NCBI GenBank assembly: GCA_016716665.1
Contig: JADJVH010000016.1
Span: forward strand, 55,434-119,433
Length of the DNA stretch: 64,000 bases
Reading direction: 5' to 3'
Source of the DNA: Candidatus Opimibacter iunctus
GTDB taxonomy: Bacteria > Bacteroidota > Bacteroidia > Chitinophagales > Saprospiraceae
In this document: piece by piece, positions 45,722 through 54,023 of the stretch
Layout: each line of letters begins with the position of its first letter
How positions within the stretch are numbered: the first letter of the stretch is position 1
The notes under the pieces: generated by a model
What the model saw: only the letters and a program-made list of their open reading frames with translations
Told to the model about the DNA's origin: nothing
The model's database searches: none
Position numbers and translations under genes: made by a program

Positions 45722-46192
45722 TCACTTTTCACTCTTCACTTTTTCCGCTACGCGGAGCTTCGCGCTCCTCGAGCGCGGATTGACTCGCTGCTCTTCATCA
45801 TCCGGTTCGATCGGCCGCTGCGTGATCACTTCCCACAATTCTTTCCGGCGTCCAAACAAATCCGTGTCGGCTTCTCCTTCGAAATTGCCTGACTTAAAAT
45901 ATCGCTTGACCAATCTGTCTTCCAGTGAATGATAAGAGATCACTGCTATTCTTCCTCCGGGCTTCAATACTTCCTGCGCACTGATCAGCAAATCCTTGAG
46001 CGCACCCATCTCGTCGTTGATCTCAATCCGTAAGGCCTGGAACAACTGGGACAGGTACCGCATCTTCAATCCCTTGATACATGCATCGGCTACATCAGCC
46101 AGCTGTCCGGTAGTCGTGATCGGACTTGCCGATCTTGACTTGACAATATGTTGCGCGAGCGTCCTTGCGTTGGTTACTTCTCCGTACTTCGA
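45722..46192 (-). CDS. rsmH: RsmH C-terminal part, frameshifted
   Basis: Continuation of the 16S rRNA methyltransferase in another frame: SKYGEVTNARTLAQHIVKSR, the ADACIKGLKMRYLSQLFQALRIEINDE signature, then KPGGRIAVISYHSLEDRLVKRYF, which includes the conserved SYHSLEDR of the SAM-methyltransferase fold. It ends in a basic tail coded by short palindromes (45744-45777) and a purine repeat running through the stop codon. One T lost from a run (46192-46196) explains the break with 46174-46635. Catalyses N4-methylation of C1402 in 16S rRNA. Confidence 0.88.
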   Translation of the reverse strand, partial: SKYGEVTNARTLAQHIVKSRSASPITTTGQLADVADACIKGLKMRYLSQLFQALRIEINDEMGALKDLLISAQEVLKPGGRIAVISYHSLEDRLVKRYFKSGNFEGEADTDLFGRRKELWEVITQRPIEPDDEEQRVNPRSRSAKLRVAEKVKSEK

Positions 46193-46635
46193 AAAATATC
46201 CTGGAGCTGTACGGCATCATACTGGTTGATGACATCTGCTGCTGAAAGCAACTGCTGCCGGTTCATCCGCATATCCAGTGGCTCATCGTACCGGTAGGAG
46301 AACCCTCTTGAAGGGTCATCAAACTGATGTGATGATACACCGAGGTCTGCGAGGATACCGTCCACGCGGCCGATCACATCGTAGTATTTCATCCACCTGG
46401 TCAGATGTCTGAAATTGGAAGTGATCAGGGTCACATTTGTTGCTCCCCAGAGATTGGCCTCTGCATCTTCATCCTGGTCAAAAACAAACAGATGACCTTT
46501 GTCATCGAGTCGTTGTGCTATTTCCTTTGCGTGTCCGCCCCCTCCGAAGGTGGCATCCACATATATTCCTTCCGGCCTGATGTCCAGTCCATCAATCGAT
46601 GGACCCAGCAACACCGGTACGTGATATTCACTCAT
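46174..46635 (-). CDS. rsmH: RsmH N-terminal part, frameshifted
   Basis: Starts MSEYHVPVLLGPSIDGLDIR; HVPVLL is the standard RsmH (MraW) opening. Next comes GIYVDATFGGGGHAKEIAQRLDD, the SAM-binding glycine-rich loop, then FDQDEDA and VDGILADLGVSSHQFDDPSRGFSY, which is diagnostic. The frame ends at 46174 after LQDIFRSTEK, where the expected sequence is LQDIFSKYGE; adding one T at the A/T5 tract (46192-46196) restores it. Overlaps mraZ by 8 bp. Confidence 0.9.
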   Translation of the reverse strand: MSEYHVPVLLGPSIDGLDIRPEGIYVDATFGGGGHAKEIAQRLDDKGHLFVFDQDEDAEANLWGATNVTLITSNFRHLTRWMKYYDVIGRVDGILADLGVSSHQFDDPSRGFSYRYDEPLDMRMNRQQLLSAADVINQYDAVQLQDIFRSTEK

Positions 46636-47095
46636 CGGACCCTTTGGTCCTGAGATGGGCTATCTTCTGAGCGAGCGCAGAGATATCCTCCGGCTCTGTA
46701 TTGATCAGATCCCTGTACGCTTCGGCATTCCATATTTCGAGATACTCGCCGACCGCCGTGATGATCAGGGTCTTGTCGATACCGGCATAATCAAGTAAAA
46801 TCTTCGGCAGCAGGATCCGGTCAGCCTTGTCCGGAGTAAATTCCGTAGCACCTCTGTAGAAGTACCTTTTAAACTGCCTGACTTCGGGGAGATATTCATT
46901 GAGTCCCTGGACTTCGTTGAGCTTAACGGTCCAGATGTCTTTTGGAAAAAGGTAGAGGCAACGTTCAAAGCCCCTGTTGGCCACAAATTCGCGTGAGTTG
47001 TTTTCACCCAACTGATTGAGGATCGCTGAGGGCAGCCTTAAACGGCCTTTCTCATCGAGTTTGCATTCATATTCCCCAAAAAAGTTGGTCTTCAT
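46628..47095 (-). CDS. mraZ: Transcriptional regulator MraZ
   Basis: 155 residues, two AbrB-like MraZ units. The first is MKTNFFGEYECKLDEKGRLRLPSAI with the DxKGRxxxP motif. The second is ATEFTPDKADRILLPKILLDYAG, also with a D-x-x-x-R-x-x-L-P pattern. MraZ forms a ring-shaped oligomer and represses or tunes the dcw operon by binding repeated TGGGN boxes. I choose ATG 47095 because a TAnnTTTG box (47120-47127) and three operator boxes lie just upstream; a start at 47161 would precede both. It is the first gene of the dcw operon. Confidence 0.95.
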   Translation of the reverse strand: MKTNFFGEYECKLDEKGRLRLPSAILNQLGENNSREFVANRGFERCLYLFPKDIWTVKLNEVQGLNEYLPEVRQFKRYFYRGATEFTPDKADRILLPKILLDYAGIDKTLIITAVGEYLEIWNAEAYRDLINTEPEDISALAQKIAHLRTKGSDE

Positions 47096-47119
47096 TCGAT
47101 TCTCAGTCTTGTGACGTCT

Positions 47120-47127
47120 CAAATGTA
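47120..47127 (-). promoter_or_regulatory. -7 promoter box of the dcw operon
   Basis: TACATTTG on the minus strand fits TAnnTTTG, with 24 nt between it and the mraZ ATG at 47095. The MraZ boxes begin 8 bp upstream, so the bound regulator would cover the promoter. Confidence 0.65.
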
Positions 47128-47135
47128 GATAAACC

Positions 47136-47160
47136 TCCCACTTTCTACCACTTTCTCCCA
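47136..47160 (-). promoter_or_regulatory. MraZ operator, three boxes
   Basis: On the minus strand TGGGA, TGGTA and TGGGA recur at exact 10-bp steps (47156-47160, 47146-47150, 47136-47140) with identical GAAAG spacers. This is the known MraZ binding pattern of TGGGN repeats with 5-bp spacers. It implies autoregulation of the dcw cluster. Confidence 0.85.
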
Positions 47161-47761
47161 CCGATTATTTTTAAAAAACCACCGGAAAACTTCATCTCGG
47201 GTGGTGGGTATTCACAAATTAGTGATACTGTATTCTCAACAAAAGTACATTATATATTTCAATAATGTAAATATATAACAAATATATATAATACAATACT
47301 ATGTGGAAATAAATTAACTACATCTGGCAAAAGGTTTGAATATAAAAAAGGCTTAATATATAACGCATCGGCCATTGTCGGGCCTGATGCAGGCGGAGGT
47401 TCAGCCGAAGGGCTAAAAGAGGCTGAAGAAGCCAAAGGGCTTAAGGAAAATCACAACATCCCACCCTCCGGGTGGGATGTTGTCCGTAGCCTCATGGCTA
47501 CGGACGGCAGGATCTTCTTCCCAGCCTCCCTTTGAATGCCGAAGCTATTTCAGCGAAGGCATTTGGCTATGGGCCACAACGCTTCTCCCAGGCAAACAGC
47601 TATGATAGACTATAGCTGATCTTCTATATAATATATATACATATATAATTATAACCAATAGATTAAGTTCTGGTACAAGATTCAGGATACCCTATACCTC
47701 CAGCCCCTACCTTTGTAGTGATAATTGGAATTCGTCAAATTCACCCTAAACCCACCCTCCC
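47161..47761. repeat. Non-coding region between mraZ and the DinB-like gene
   Basis: About 600 bp without a credible gene. It is AT-rich near the mraZ side (47210-47340) and again at 47620-47665 (ATATATAT tracts). Between these lie a drifting purine repeat (GGCTAAAAGAGGCTGAAGAAG type, about 47396-47450) and two perfect hairpins. One is ACAACATCCCACCC-TCC-GGGTGGGATGTTGT at 47454-47484, and the other is GTCCGTAGCC-TCAT-GGCTACGGAC at 47483-47506. A TAnnTTTG box for the next gene is at 47708-47715. Confidence 0.75.
47708..47715 (+). promoter_or_regulatory. -7 promoter box of the DinB-like gene
   Basis: TACCTTTG matches TAnnTTTG, 46 nt before ATG 47762. Confidence 0.5.
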
Positions 47762-48214
47762 ATGACCCTCACCCAAGCATACCTCCAGACCTGGACAGAA
47801 GCCCGAACCAGATTTACCAACCTGCTCAAGGACATCAAAGAAGAAGACCTGAAGAAAAAACTGACCGGCACAAAAAACAGTGCTGGATTCCTTTTGCGCC
47901 ATATCGGGGATGTGGAGTTGCTCTTTGCCAAGAATGTCTTCGGTGGACTTGACGTAGACGTCCATGCGAAAACCGTCATCGCCCAACAGGATACCGGCGA
48001 ATGGATCAATCTGGCTGAATTGCTCGATTACCAGCAATATGCTTTCGATCAGCTGAAAGCTATCTTCGAAAAGCAGACGGATGCTGACTGGGCCACAACC
48101 ATTACTACAAAAGAATTTGGCACCAAAACAAAAGCCGAAGCTATAGGGAGGATTATTTCCCATACGGCTTATCATGCCGGTCAGCTATCACTGACGCTTA
48201 AGTATGGCATCTGA
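47762..48214 (+). CDS. DinB-family protein
   Basis: 150 residues, four-helix bundle of the DinB/YfiT type. The three metal-ligand histidines are visible: one in FLLRHIGDVELLF (about H47) and two in IISHTAYHAGQLS near the C-terminus. Members bind a divalent metal (Zn or Ni), and several serve as thiol transferases (bacillithiol or mycothiol type), although the individual function here is unknown. It is cytoplasmic, probably transcribed alone or with the ACR3 gene 31 bp downstream, which has its own promoter box. Confidence 0.88.
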   Translation: MTLTQAYLQTWTEARTRFTNLLKDIKEEDLKKKLTGTKNSAGFLLRHIGDVELLFAKNVFGGLDVDVHAKTVIAQQDTGEWINLAELLDYQQYAFDQLKAIFEKQTDADWATTITTKEFGTKTKAEAIGRIISHTAYHAGQLSLTLKYGI

Positions 48215-48232
48215 ATTACCATAGGCTATACT

Positions 48233-48240
48233 TACTTTTG
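48233..48240 (+). promoter_or_regulatory. -7 promoter box of the ACR3 gene, possibly leaderless
   Basis: TACTTTTG matches TAnnTTTG, only 5 nt before ATG 48246, so the transcript would begin at or near the start codon. Confidence 0.6.
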
Positions 48241-48245
48241 GCCTC

Positions 48246-49316
48246 ATGACTGCAAATGACTGCGCCCCCGCACACGAAAGAAAGAAGCTTGGTTTTCTGG
48301 ACCGCTATCTCACGTTGTGGATTTTCGTTGCCATGGCCATTGGGGTATGCATTGGCTATTTCATCCCATCCTCCTCTGATTTCATCAATTCCTTTTCAAG
48401 CGGCACCACCAATATTCCGCTGGCGATAGGTCTGATCATCATGATGTACCCGCCCTTTACCAAGGTCAGGTATGACAAACTAAAGGAGGTTTTTAAAAAT
48501 ACAAAGGTGCTGGGCGTGTCATTACTGCTCAACTGGATCATTGGCCCGATACTCATGTTTGCACTGGCCATCATATTCCTTCATGGCTATCCTGAATATA
48601 TGATCGGCCTGATTCTCATCGGCCTGGCCAGGTGCATCGCCATGGTGATTGTGTGGAACGAACTCGCGGAAGGCAACAGGGAATATGCCGCAGGCCTCGT
48701 GGCGCTCAACAGTATATTCCAGGTCCTGCTGAATAGTGTGTATGCCTATGTCTTTATCACCCTGCTTCCACCCTTTTTTGGCATCACAGGATCTGAGGTG
48801 GATATCACCATCAGCCAGATTGCAGAGAGTGTAGCGATCTATCTCGGCATACCATTCCTCGCCGGGTTCCTGACCAGGTATATTCTACGCAAACTAAAGG
48901 GCGCTGAATGGTATGATACTAAGTTCATCCCGTTTATTTCTCCATTTACCCTCATTGCATTGCTCTTTACGATTGTGGTCATGTTTAGCCTCAAGGGAGA
49001 GCTCATTGTGCAGATTCCATTTGATGTGTTACGCATTGCATTACCACTCGTCATTTACTTTGCCCTCATGTTCCTCGTGAGTTTTCTGATCGGCAAAAAA
49101 ATGGGAGCTGACTATTCCACCAATACCTCCATTGCCTTTACTGCTGCCGGAAATAATTTTGAGTTGGCGATTGCAGTAGCCATAGGTGTGTTTGGTATCA
49201 ACAGCGGCCAGGCCTTTGCGGGAGTGGTTGGCCCACTCGTCGAAGTTCCAGCTTTAATTGCATTAGTGAATGTGGCATTTTGGTTGCGGAAGAAATATTA
49301 CCTGGGTATAAGCTAA
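48246..49316 (+). CDS. ACR3-family arsenite efflux permease
   Basis: 356 residues with ten predicted helices, the BART superfamily. The key region is LILIGLARCIAMVIVWNELAEG, holding the essential cysteine of ACR3 carriers in helix 4. IGLIIMMYPPFTKVRYDKLKEV and FAGVVGPLVEVPALIALVNVAF are family hallmarks too. It exports As(III), and sometimes Sb(III), driven by the proton motive force. No arsR, arsC or arsM is next to it, so it stands alone. Start ATG 48246 follows the promoter box by 5 nt. Confidence 0.9.
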   Translation: MTANDCAPAHERKKLGFLDRYLTLWIFVAMAIGVCIGYFIPSSSDFINSFSSGTTNIPLAIGLIIMMYPPFTKVRYDKLKEVFKNTKVLGVSLLLNWIIGPILMFALAIIFLHGYPEYMIGLILIGLARCIAMVIVWNELAEGNREYAAGLVALNSIFQVLLNSVYAYVFITLLPPFFGITGSEVDITISQIAESVAIYLGIPFLAGFLTRYILRKLKGAEWYDTKFIPFISPFTLIALLFTIVVMFSLKGELIVQIPFDVLRIALPLVIYFALMFLVSFLIGKKMGADYSTNTSIAFTAAGNNFELAIAVAIGVFGINSGQAFAGVVGPLVEVPALIALVNVAFWLRKKYYLGIS

Positions 49317-49386
49317 GAAAAATTATCATTTTCATTAAAAGTCTGGTTATTATTTTAAATTTATAGTAACCAACCTAATCACCCGA

Positions 49387-50490
49387 ATGAAACCAAATTT
49401 ACAGCTCGCTCTCTCTTTGCTCTTCCTTACTTCTTGTAATCCATCTCAGGTCAACTCCAGGGAAGAAAATGCTAAAAATTTGACCTCTAACTCCATGGAA
49501 CAAGGGAACCAAGGCGATACTCCAACAGACCTTATAAAACTGACCCAACGACAAGTCATCGACAAAGAAGGTACCGGGCTAGTTGCATCTACTTATTTAA
49601 TCCCTCCTGACTGGTCCGTACAGGATAGACTATACTGGGAATATGGTGATGCCACCTTACCAATTCGCTTTAAAGCGACCATGCAAAATAGTGATGCCAC
49701 CATGGGTATCCAGATCTTCCCGGATGTCAGAGCTGTATGGAGCAGAGGACCATCGGGTGTAACCGGCTACCGACCACCTGTTGATATCCTCTCAGGCATG
49801 AAAGATCTCATCATGGCCGAACGAAAAGGAAAAAATATAACCTACGTCAATCAAAAAGTGCTCTTCAACGAATCCCAAAACAGCAATCAGGCGAGGCAAA
49901 ATACACAGGGCGGGGTCATCAATGTACAGTACGAAGAAAACGGCCAAACCATCGATGAAGAATTTTATGCCAAATTGGATATTGTTGAAATGAGTACGCC
50001 TAGTATGATGGGCAATATGACTAGCGTGATATGGGCCGCCAGTGGAATGTATGCTTGTAAAGCAGTGACAGGAAAATTGGACGAATGCAGAAAAATTGCA
50101 CAGACTGTTGCATCCTCAGGCAGAATCACCAAGCCTTTTTATAATAGGTTGGCCCAGGTCATTCAACTCCTATCCGACCAGGTCTATGCGCAGATATACC
50201 AGGCTGGACAACTCAGCAAGATCATCAGCCAGACCAATGACCAGATGATCGCCAACATCGATGCTTCTTATAGCCAGAGTCAGGCAACGGCTGACCGCTC
50301 CAATAATCAGTTTAGCGACTATATCAGGGGAGTTGACAGATATAGTGATGGCGGTTCAGAAATTCAACTCCCTTCAGGCTATGCCAATGCCTGGATCAAT
50401 GACAAAGGGGAATATATTCTCACAAATACAATGGGCTGGAATCCGGGAACTGACTTTAATGGGAATTGGAAACAGTTGGAGAGGAATTAG
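49387..50490 (+). CDS. Lipoprotein of unknown function
   Basis: 367 residues. Lipobox LTSC after a short hydrophobic signal (LALSLLFLTSC), then a Ser/Asn-rich linker. The main part contains VASTYLIPPDWSVQDRLYWEYG and KATMQNSDATMGIQIFPDV, then a helical zone rich in Gln/Asn (KIISQTNDQMIANIDASYSQSQ). It ends GYANAWINDKGEYILTNTMGW ... NGNWKQLER, a small beta module that recurs in uncharacterised bacterial proteins. It is convergent with the S74 fibre gene, 75 bp away. I do not recognise its family. Confidence 0.75.
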   Translation: MKPNLQLALSLLFLTSCNPSQVNSREENAKNLTSNSMEQGNQGDTPTDLIKLTQRQVIDKEGTGLVASTYLIPPDWSVQDRLYWEYGDATLPIRFKATMQNSDATMGIQIFPDVRAVWSRGPSGVTGYRPPVDILSGMKDLIMAERKGKNITYVNQKVLFNESQNSNQARQNTQGGVINVQYEENGQTIDEEFYAKLDIVEMSTPSMMGNMTSVIWAASGMYACKAVTGKLDECRKIAQTVASSGRITKPFYNRLAQVIQLLSDQVYAQIYQAGQLSKIISQTNDQMIANIDASYSQSQATADRSNNQFSDYIRGVDRYSDGGSEIQLPSGYANAWINDKGEYILTNTMGWNPGTDFNGNWKQLERN

Positions 50491-50565
50491 ATCTGAGGCG
50501 AAGGCAAAGAGGCAAGCTAAGAAGTGTGCACAGCTTGTCTCATTCACCAGATCACTCACATTTCC

Positions 50566-53361
50566 TTATTCCTGCTCCAGCGCTTGCACTCGCTGCAACA
50601 AATTATTGATCATGATTTGCTGCTGATCAATGATAGCTTGTTGTTCTTTTATAGCCTGAATGGCAAGTACCGAAAATTCATCATAGGCAAGGCCCTTTAT
50701 TCCATCCTCACGCTCGATAACGATTTCAGGGAAGAGTGGTTCTACTTCCTGCGCGATGAAACCAAATGTATTCCTTTGATTAGCATCTGCAATGAATCTA
50801 TATGACTTGGGTTGTAACTGCATTATTTTCGGAAGAACACCAGCTAACGGTTCAATATCCTTCTTCAATCTCACATCTGAACTGGGGACATAGTTACCAG
50901 TTCCGGAATCAAATGTACCTATAGTCACATTGTTGAAGGCGAGACCAAGGTCTGAACCACCGCCGATAAACAACCGCCAATCATCGGTATTATCTTGTCT
51001 CTCCAGTTTAATCCCTCTTTCAATTCCGGAGACATCGTCCTGTTTGATGTCAAAATCTGTATCAGGAGTTGTGGTACCAATACCTACTTTGACCTGGTTA
51101 CTACCTGTTCCTCCCAGTACCATACAATTGCTGGCTCCAACCACGGCGGCATGGCCTATAGCCGATGCATTCGAAATAGCGGAGGATCCGACATCTGCAA
51201 ATTCTCCGATGAGGGTATTATTGTTCCCGGTGAGAATAGTATTCCCTGCATTAGCTCCAATGGCTACATTTGAACCTCCTGATAAATTATAAAACATGGC
51301 GGCAGTACCAACTGCCGTATTTTTCATCCCATTTAGATTATCATACAAAGCATTATCTCCAAAGGCCACATTTTCATCGCCGGATTCATTATAGTACAGA
51401 GACAAACCACCTACCGCCACATTTCTATACCCTGAAATATTTGCGGCTAGCGTATAAGGGCCTACAGAGACATTTCTCGTTCCAGTAGTATTGTTAAGCA
51501 ACGCATTAAGTCCAATTGCGATATTCTCACCCCCGCTGGTATTATTTGTTAATGCAGACATACCTATGGCAGTATTCCCATCTGCCTGATTTTTAGAAAG
51601 TGCATATGCCCCAACGGCGGTGCAGGAATTAGTTTCCCCACTTTCCACCATAGCCGATCTGCCAATTGCAGTATTATTATTTCCCATAGTATTCTCGGAC
51701 ATGGATAGTGAGCCAAGTGCGGTATTACCCTCTCCACTTTCGTTGTTTTGTAAAGAATGAAATCCAAATGCTAAATTCACATCACCTGTTTGGTTGTCAA
51801 CTAGTGCCTCTGTTCCAACAGCCGTATTTCTGTTCCCCGAAGCATTCCAAAACATCGACCAGGCGCCGACTGAAACATTGCTAAGGCCTACGGTATTTTG
51901 CACCAAAGCAGAAAGCCCTATAGCTACATTCTCATAACCACTGGTATTCTCCTTTAATGCACTTGAACCAACGGCAGTATTTCCATTTACTTGATTTTTA
52001 GATAGTGCAAATGCCCCAATGGCAGTGCATCCATTATCGGCCACACTTTCCCGCAATGCAGATCTTCCAATAGCGGTGTTACTGTTTCCGGAAGTACTAT
52101 TTTCCATAGCAAAGGCGCCCATGGCTATATTGTCCATTCCATTGATATTGGACTTTAGTGCATTAAACCCTACTGCAACATTTTTCGTCCCATCGGTATT
52201 AGAAGCTAATGCATCTTTGCCTACTGCTGTGTTTATTGTCCCGCTCGTGTTGAAATAGAGCGCCCCGGCGCCTATCGCAGTGTTATTGTATCCTGTTGTA
52301 TTATTCTCCATAGCAGTAAATCCAAAGGCTGTGTTGCTGTACCCATCTGTATTTGATTTCAAAGCCTGATAACCTGCAGCTGAATTATAATATCCAATGG
52401 TATTGGCCAGGCCTGCCTTATACCCGGAAAAATGATTGGCCCACCCTGTTGTATTGCTATATCCAGCCTGATAACCTATGAATGTATTTGGATTGGGTGC
52501 ATTGAAAGGATCTACATTGGATGTGGTATTGAAACCGGCTTTGTAACCAATATGGGTTTCCTCATTTGCCGTTTGGTTGAGTTGACCTGCTCCATATCCT
52601 ATAGTCATGTTTCTATTTCCTGTAGTATTGGCATATGCCGCAAACCTGCCAAGTGCTACTATCTCGGCTCCCTCGGTGTTCGATCGTAATGAAAGTGAGC
52701 CAATGGCGGTATTTTCTGCCCCAGTCGTATTATTCAATCCACTTTCCATCCCAATGGCGGTATTCATATATCCTGTAGTGGTATTGGCGAGCGCTGAGGA
52801 TCCAACAGCAATATTCCCCCCGCCATCTGTATTATCCTGCAGCGCATTGGTCCCAATAGCCACATTATAAATACCTGATGAATTGTTCATGAAAGCATCT
52901 GTTCCAATGATCGTATTAGCAGGCATTGTATTATTCAAACCAGCCTGGTGACCCAGGCTTATACCATCAGTGGAAATTTTACCGGAGGCCACATTATTCA
53001 CCCTGAAGCACAGGGCCTGATTATCTGTTGTGCCGACAAAATTCACGCTTTCCATTGTGCCGCTATTACCTCCCAGTTTCCATCCAGATCCTTCCGCCAG
53101 CCTGTTCCACAATATCCCGTCATAATAATAGAACCCAGGGATATTGTCCGTTTGGTATATCACCAGGGAGGTGGCCGGATTGGCGATCATCATCCGGTCA
53201 CTCAGACTCATCCTGGGAATCAACATCCCCTTTTGGACCGACTTTACATCCAGCATGGCACTTGGATCAGGTATTGACATATCAGTGCTGATACCTACCT
53301 GAGCATGCAGATAGCCGGTCAGCAGGCTAAGGAAAAGAAAAAGCGAAACGAGATTTTTCAT
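50566..53361 (-). CDS. Giant surface fibre with YadA-like repeats and S74 autochaperone
   Basis: 931 residues. A signal peptide (MKNLVSLFLFLSLLTGYLHA) precedes a short head (DPSAMLDVKSVQKGMLIPRM). About 25 repeats of 22-24 residues follow (100-720), of the pattern NTAIGxxAL-x-x-NT-x-G-x-x-N, as in trimeric autotransporter heads and phage fibres. After a linker (ANTI-type INDVxxxx VKVGIGTTTPD) comes the Peptidase_S74 intramolecular chaperone (about 820-931): SSDVRLKKDIEPL, whose Ser begins the self-cleavage site, then FGFIAQEVEPLFPEIV and a helical end (IKEQQAIIDQQQIMI). By family knowledge the domain guides trimerisation and cuts itself off. It lies directly downstream of LytTR regulator genes. 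Confidence 0.88.
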   Translation of the reverse strand: MKNLVSLFLFLSLLTGYLHAQVGISTDMSIPDPSAMLDVKSVQKGMLIPRMSLSDRMMIANPATSLVIYQTDNIPGFYYYDGILWNRLAEGSGWKLGGNSGTMESVNFVGTTDNQALCFRVNNVASGKISTDGISLGHQAGLNNTMPANTIIGTDAFMNNSSGIYNVAIGTNALQDNTDGGGNIAVGSSALANTTTGYMNTAIGMESGLNNTTGAENTAIGSLSLRSNTEGAEIVALGRFAAYANTTGNRNMTIGYGAGQLNQTANEETHIGYKAGFNTTSNVDPFNAPNPNTFIGYQAGYSNTTGWANHFSGYKAGLANTIGYYNSAAGYQALKSNTDGYSNTAFGFTAMENNTTGYNNTAIGAGALYFNTSGTINTAVGKDALASNTDGTKNVAVGFNALKSNINGMDNIAMGAFAMENSTSGNSNTAIGRSALRESVADNGCTAIGAFALSKNQVNGNTAVGSSALKENTSGYENVAIGLSALVQNTVGLSNVSVGAWSMFWNASGNRNTAVGTEALVDNQTGDVNLAFGFHSLQNNESGEGNTALGSLSMSENTMGNNNTAIGRSAMVESGETNSCTAVGAYALSKNQADGNTAIGMSALTNNTSGGENIAIGLNALLNNTTGTRNVSVGPYTLAANISGYRNVAVGGLSLYYNESGDENVAFGDNALYDNLNGMKNTAVGTAAMFYNLSGGSNVAIGANAGNTILTGNNNTLIGEFADVGSSAISNASAIGHAAVVGASNCMVLGGTGSNQVKVGIGTTTPDTDFDIKQDDVSGIERGIKLERQDNTDDWRLFIGGGSDLGLAFNNVTIGTFDSGTGNYVPSSDVRLKKDIEPLAGVLPKIMQLQPKSYRFIADANQRNTFGFIAQEVEPLFPEIVIEREDGIKGLAYDEFSVLAIQAIKEQQAIIDQQQIMINNLLQRVQALEQE

Positions 53362-53438
53362 ATTGGAATAGTTTTAAGTTGGAGTTAGTATTTCAATGGC
53401 ATAGGGTAATCGGATTGTCCTTCGGGAATTGCGTTTCA

Positions 53439-53984
53439 TCAGGATCCAAAAGTATAAGCGGGGAGGTCAGCGGTTTTGGTCAGTTTGCGAACGGTATAAC
53501 CTGGTTTAGGAAATGCCCTTTCTGAAAGCTCCTTACATCCCCACATCGAAGGATCAAAAACAGCTTTACGGCATCCACGGGAGACAGGAAGGAATTCTCC
53601 AGACTGCAGCATAAGGCACTGCTCCTTCTTGTTGATTGCTTTGATTTCATCTGCCCTTACCAAATAGGATTTATGGCATCTTAAAAACCCCAATGGGCCT
53701 ACCTCTTCTGCCCATGATTTTAGGGTCCTGCTGGTAAGAATTGCCTTCCCTGTCTTTAAGACAATACGGGTATAATTACTTTCCGCGCGGAAATAAAGAA
53801 TGTCCAATAATGAAATTCTGAATACCTGTGTTCCCTGAACTGCCCTGATACAACTTTTCCCAGGTGCGACAAGGGCCTGCAGCCTCATCACTTCCTCCTC
53901 AAGAGTCTTGATTCGTCTTAGTGCCCTGCAGAGATCTAGCTCCAACTGGATTGAAGGCACGAGCGCAATAGTATTCTTAATCAT
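53439..53984 (-). CDS. Stand-alone LytTR DNA-binding protein
   Basis: 181 residues. An N-terminal coiled coil (LELDLCRALRRIKTLEEEVMRLQAL, first 45 residues) takes the place of a receiver domain. The LytTR domain follows (about 48-145): VFRISLLDILYFRAESNYTRIVL, TSRTLKSWAEEVGPLGFLRCHKSYLVRADEI, with the typical 'FxRxHKSYlVn' box. A 35-residue tail follows. LytTR proteins bind direct repeats upstream of target genes. The gene is 40 bp from the REC-only gene and 78 bp from the fibre gene, so it is a likely activator of that fibre. Confidence 0.85.
   Translation of the reverse strand: MIKNTIALVPSIQLELDLCRALRRIKTLEEEVMRLQALVAPGKSCIRAVQGTQVFRISLLDILYFRAESNYTRIVLKTGKAILTSRTLKSWAEEVGPLGFLRCHKSYLVRADEIKAINKKEQCLMLQSGEFLPVSRGCRKAVFDPSMWGCKELSERAFPKPGYTVRKLTKTADLPAYTFGS
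53457..53464 (-). promoter_or_regulatory. Possible -7 box for the S74 fibre gene
   Basis: TACTTTTG on the minus strand, 95 nt upstream of ATG 53361, inside the last codons of the LytTR gene. It would give a leader of about 85-90 nt. Weak, since no -33 element is clear. Confidence 0.35.
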
Positions 53985-54023
53985 GGTGCTTTTGATTTTG
54001 GCTGAGAGGCACGAAACAAACTC

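Noticed and set aside
44451..46192. Programmed frameshifting in ftsI and rsmH
   Set aside because: No slippery heptamer with downstream structure is evident, and similar one-base breaks occur in four unrelated genes, which fits sequence errors better.
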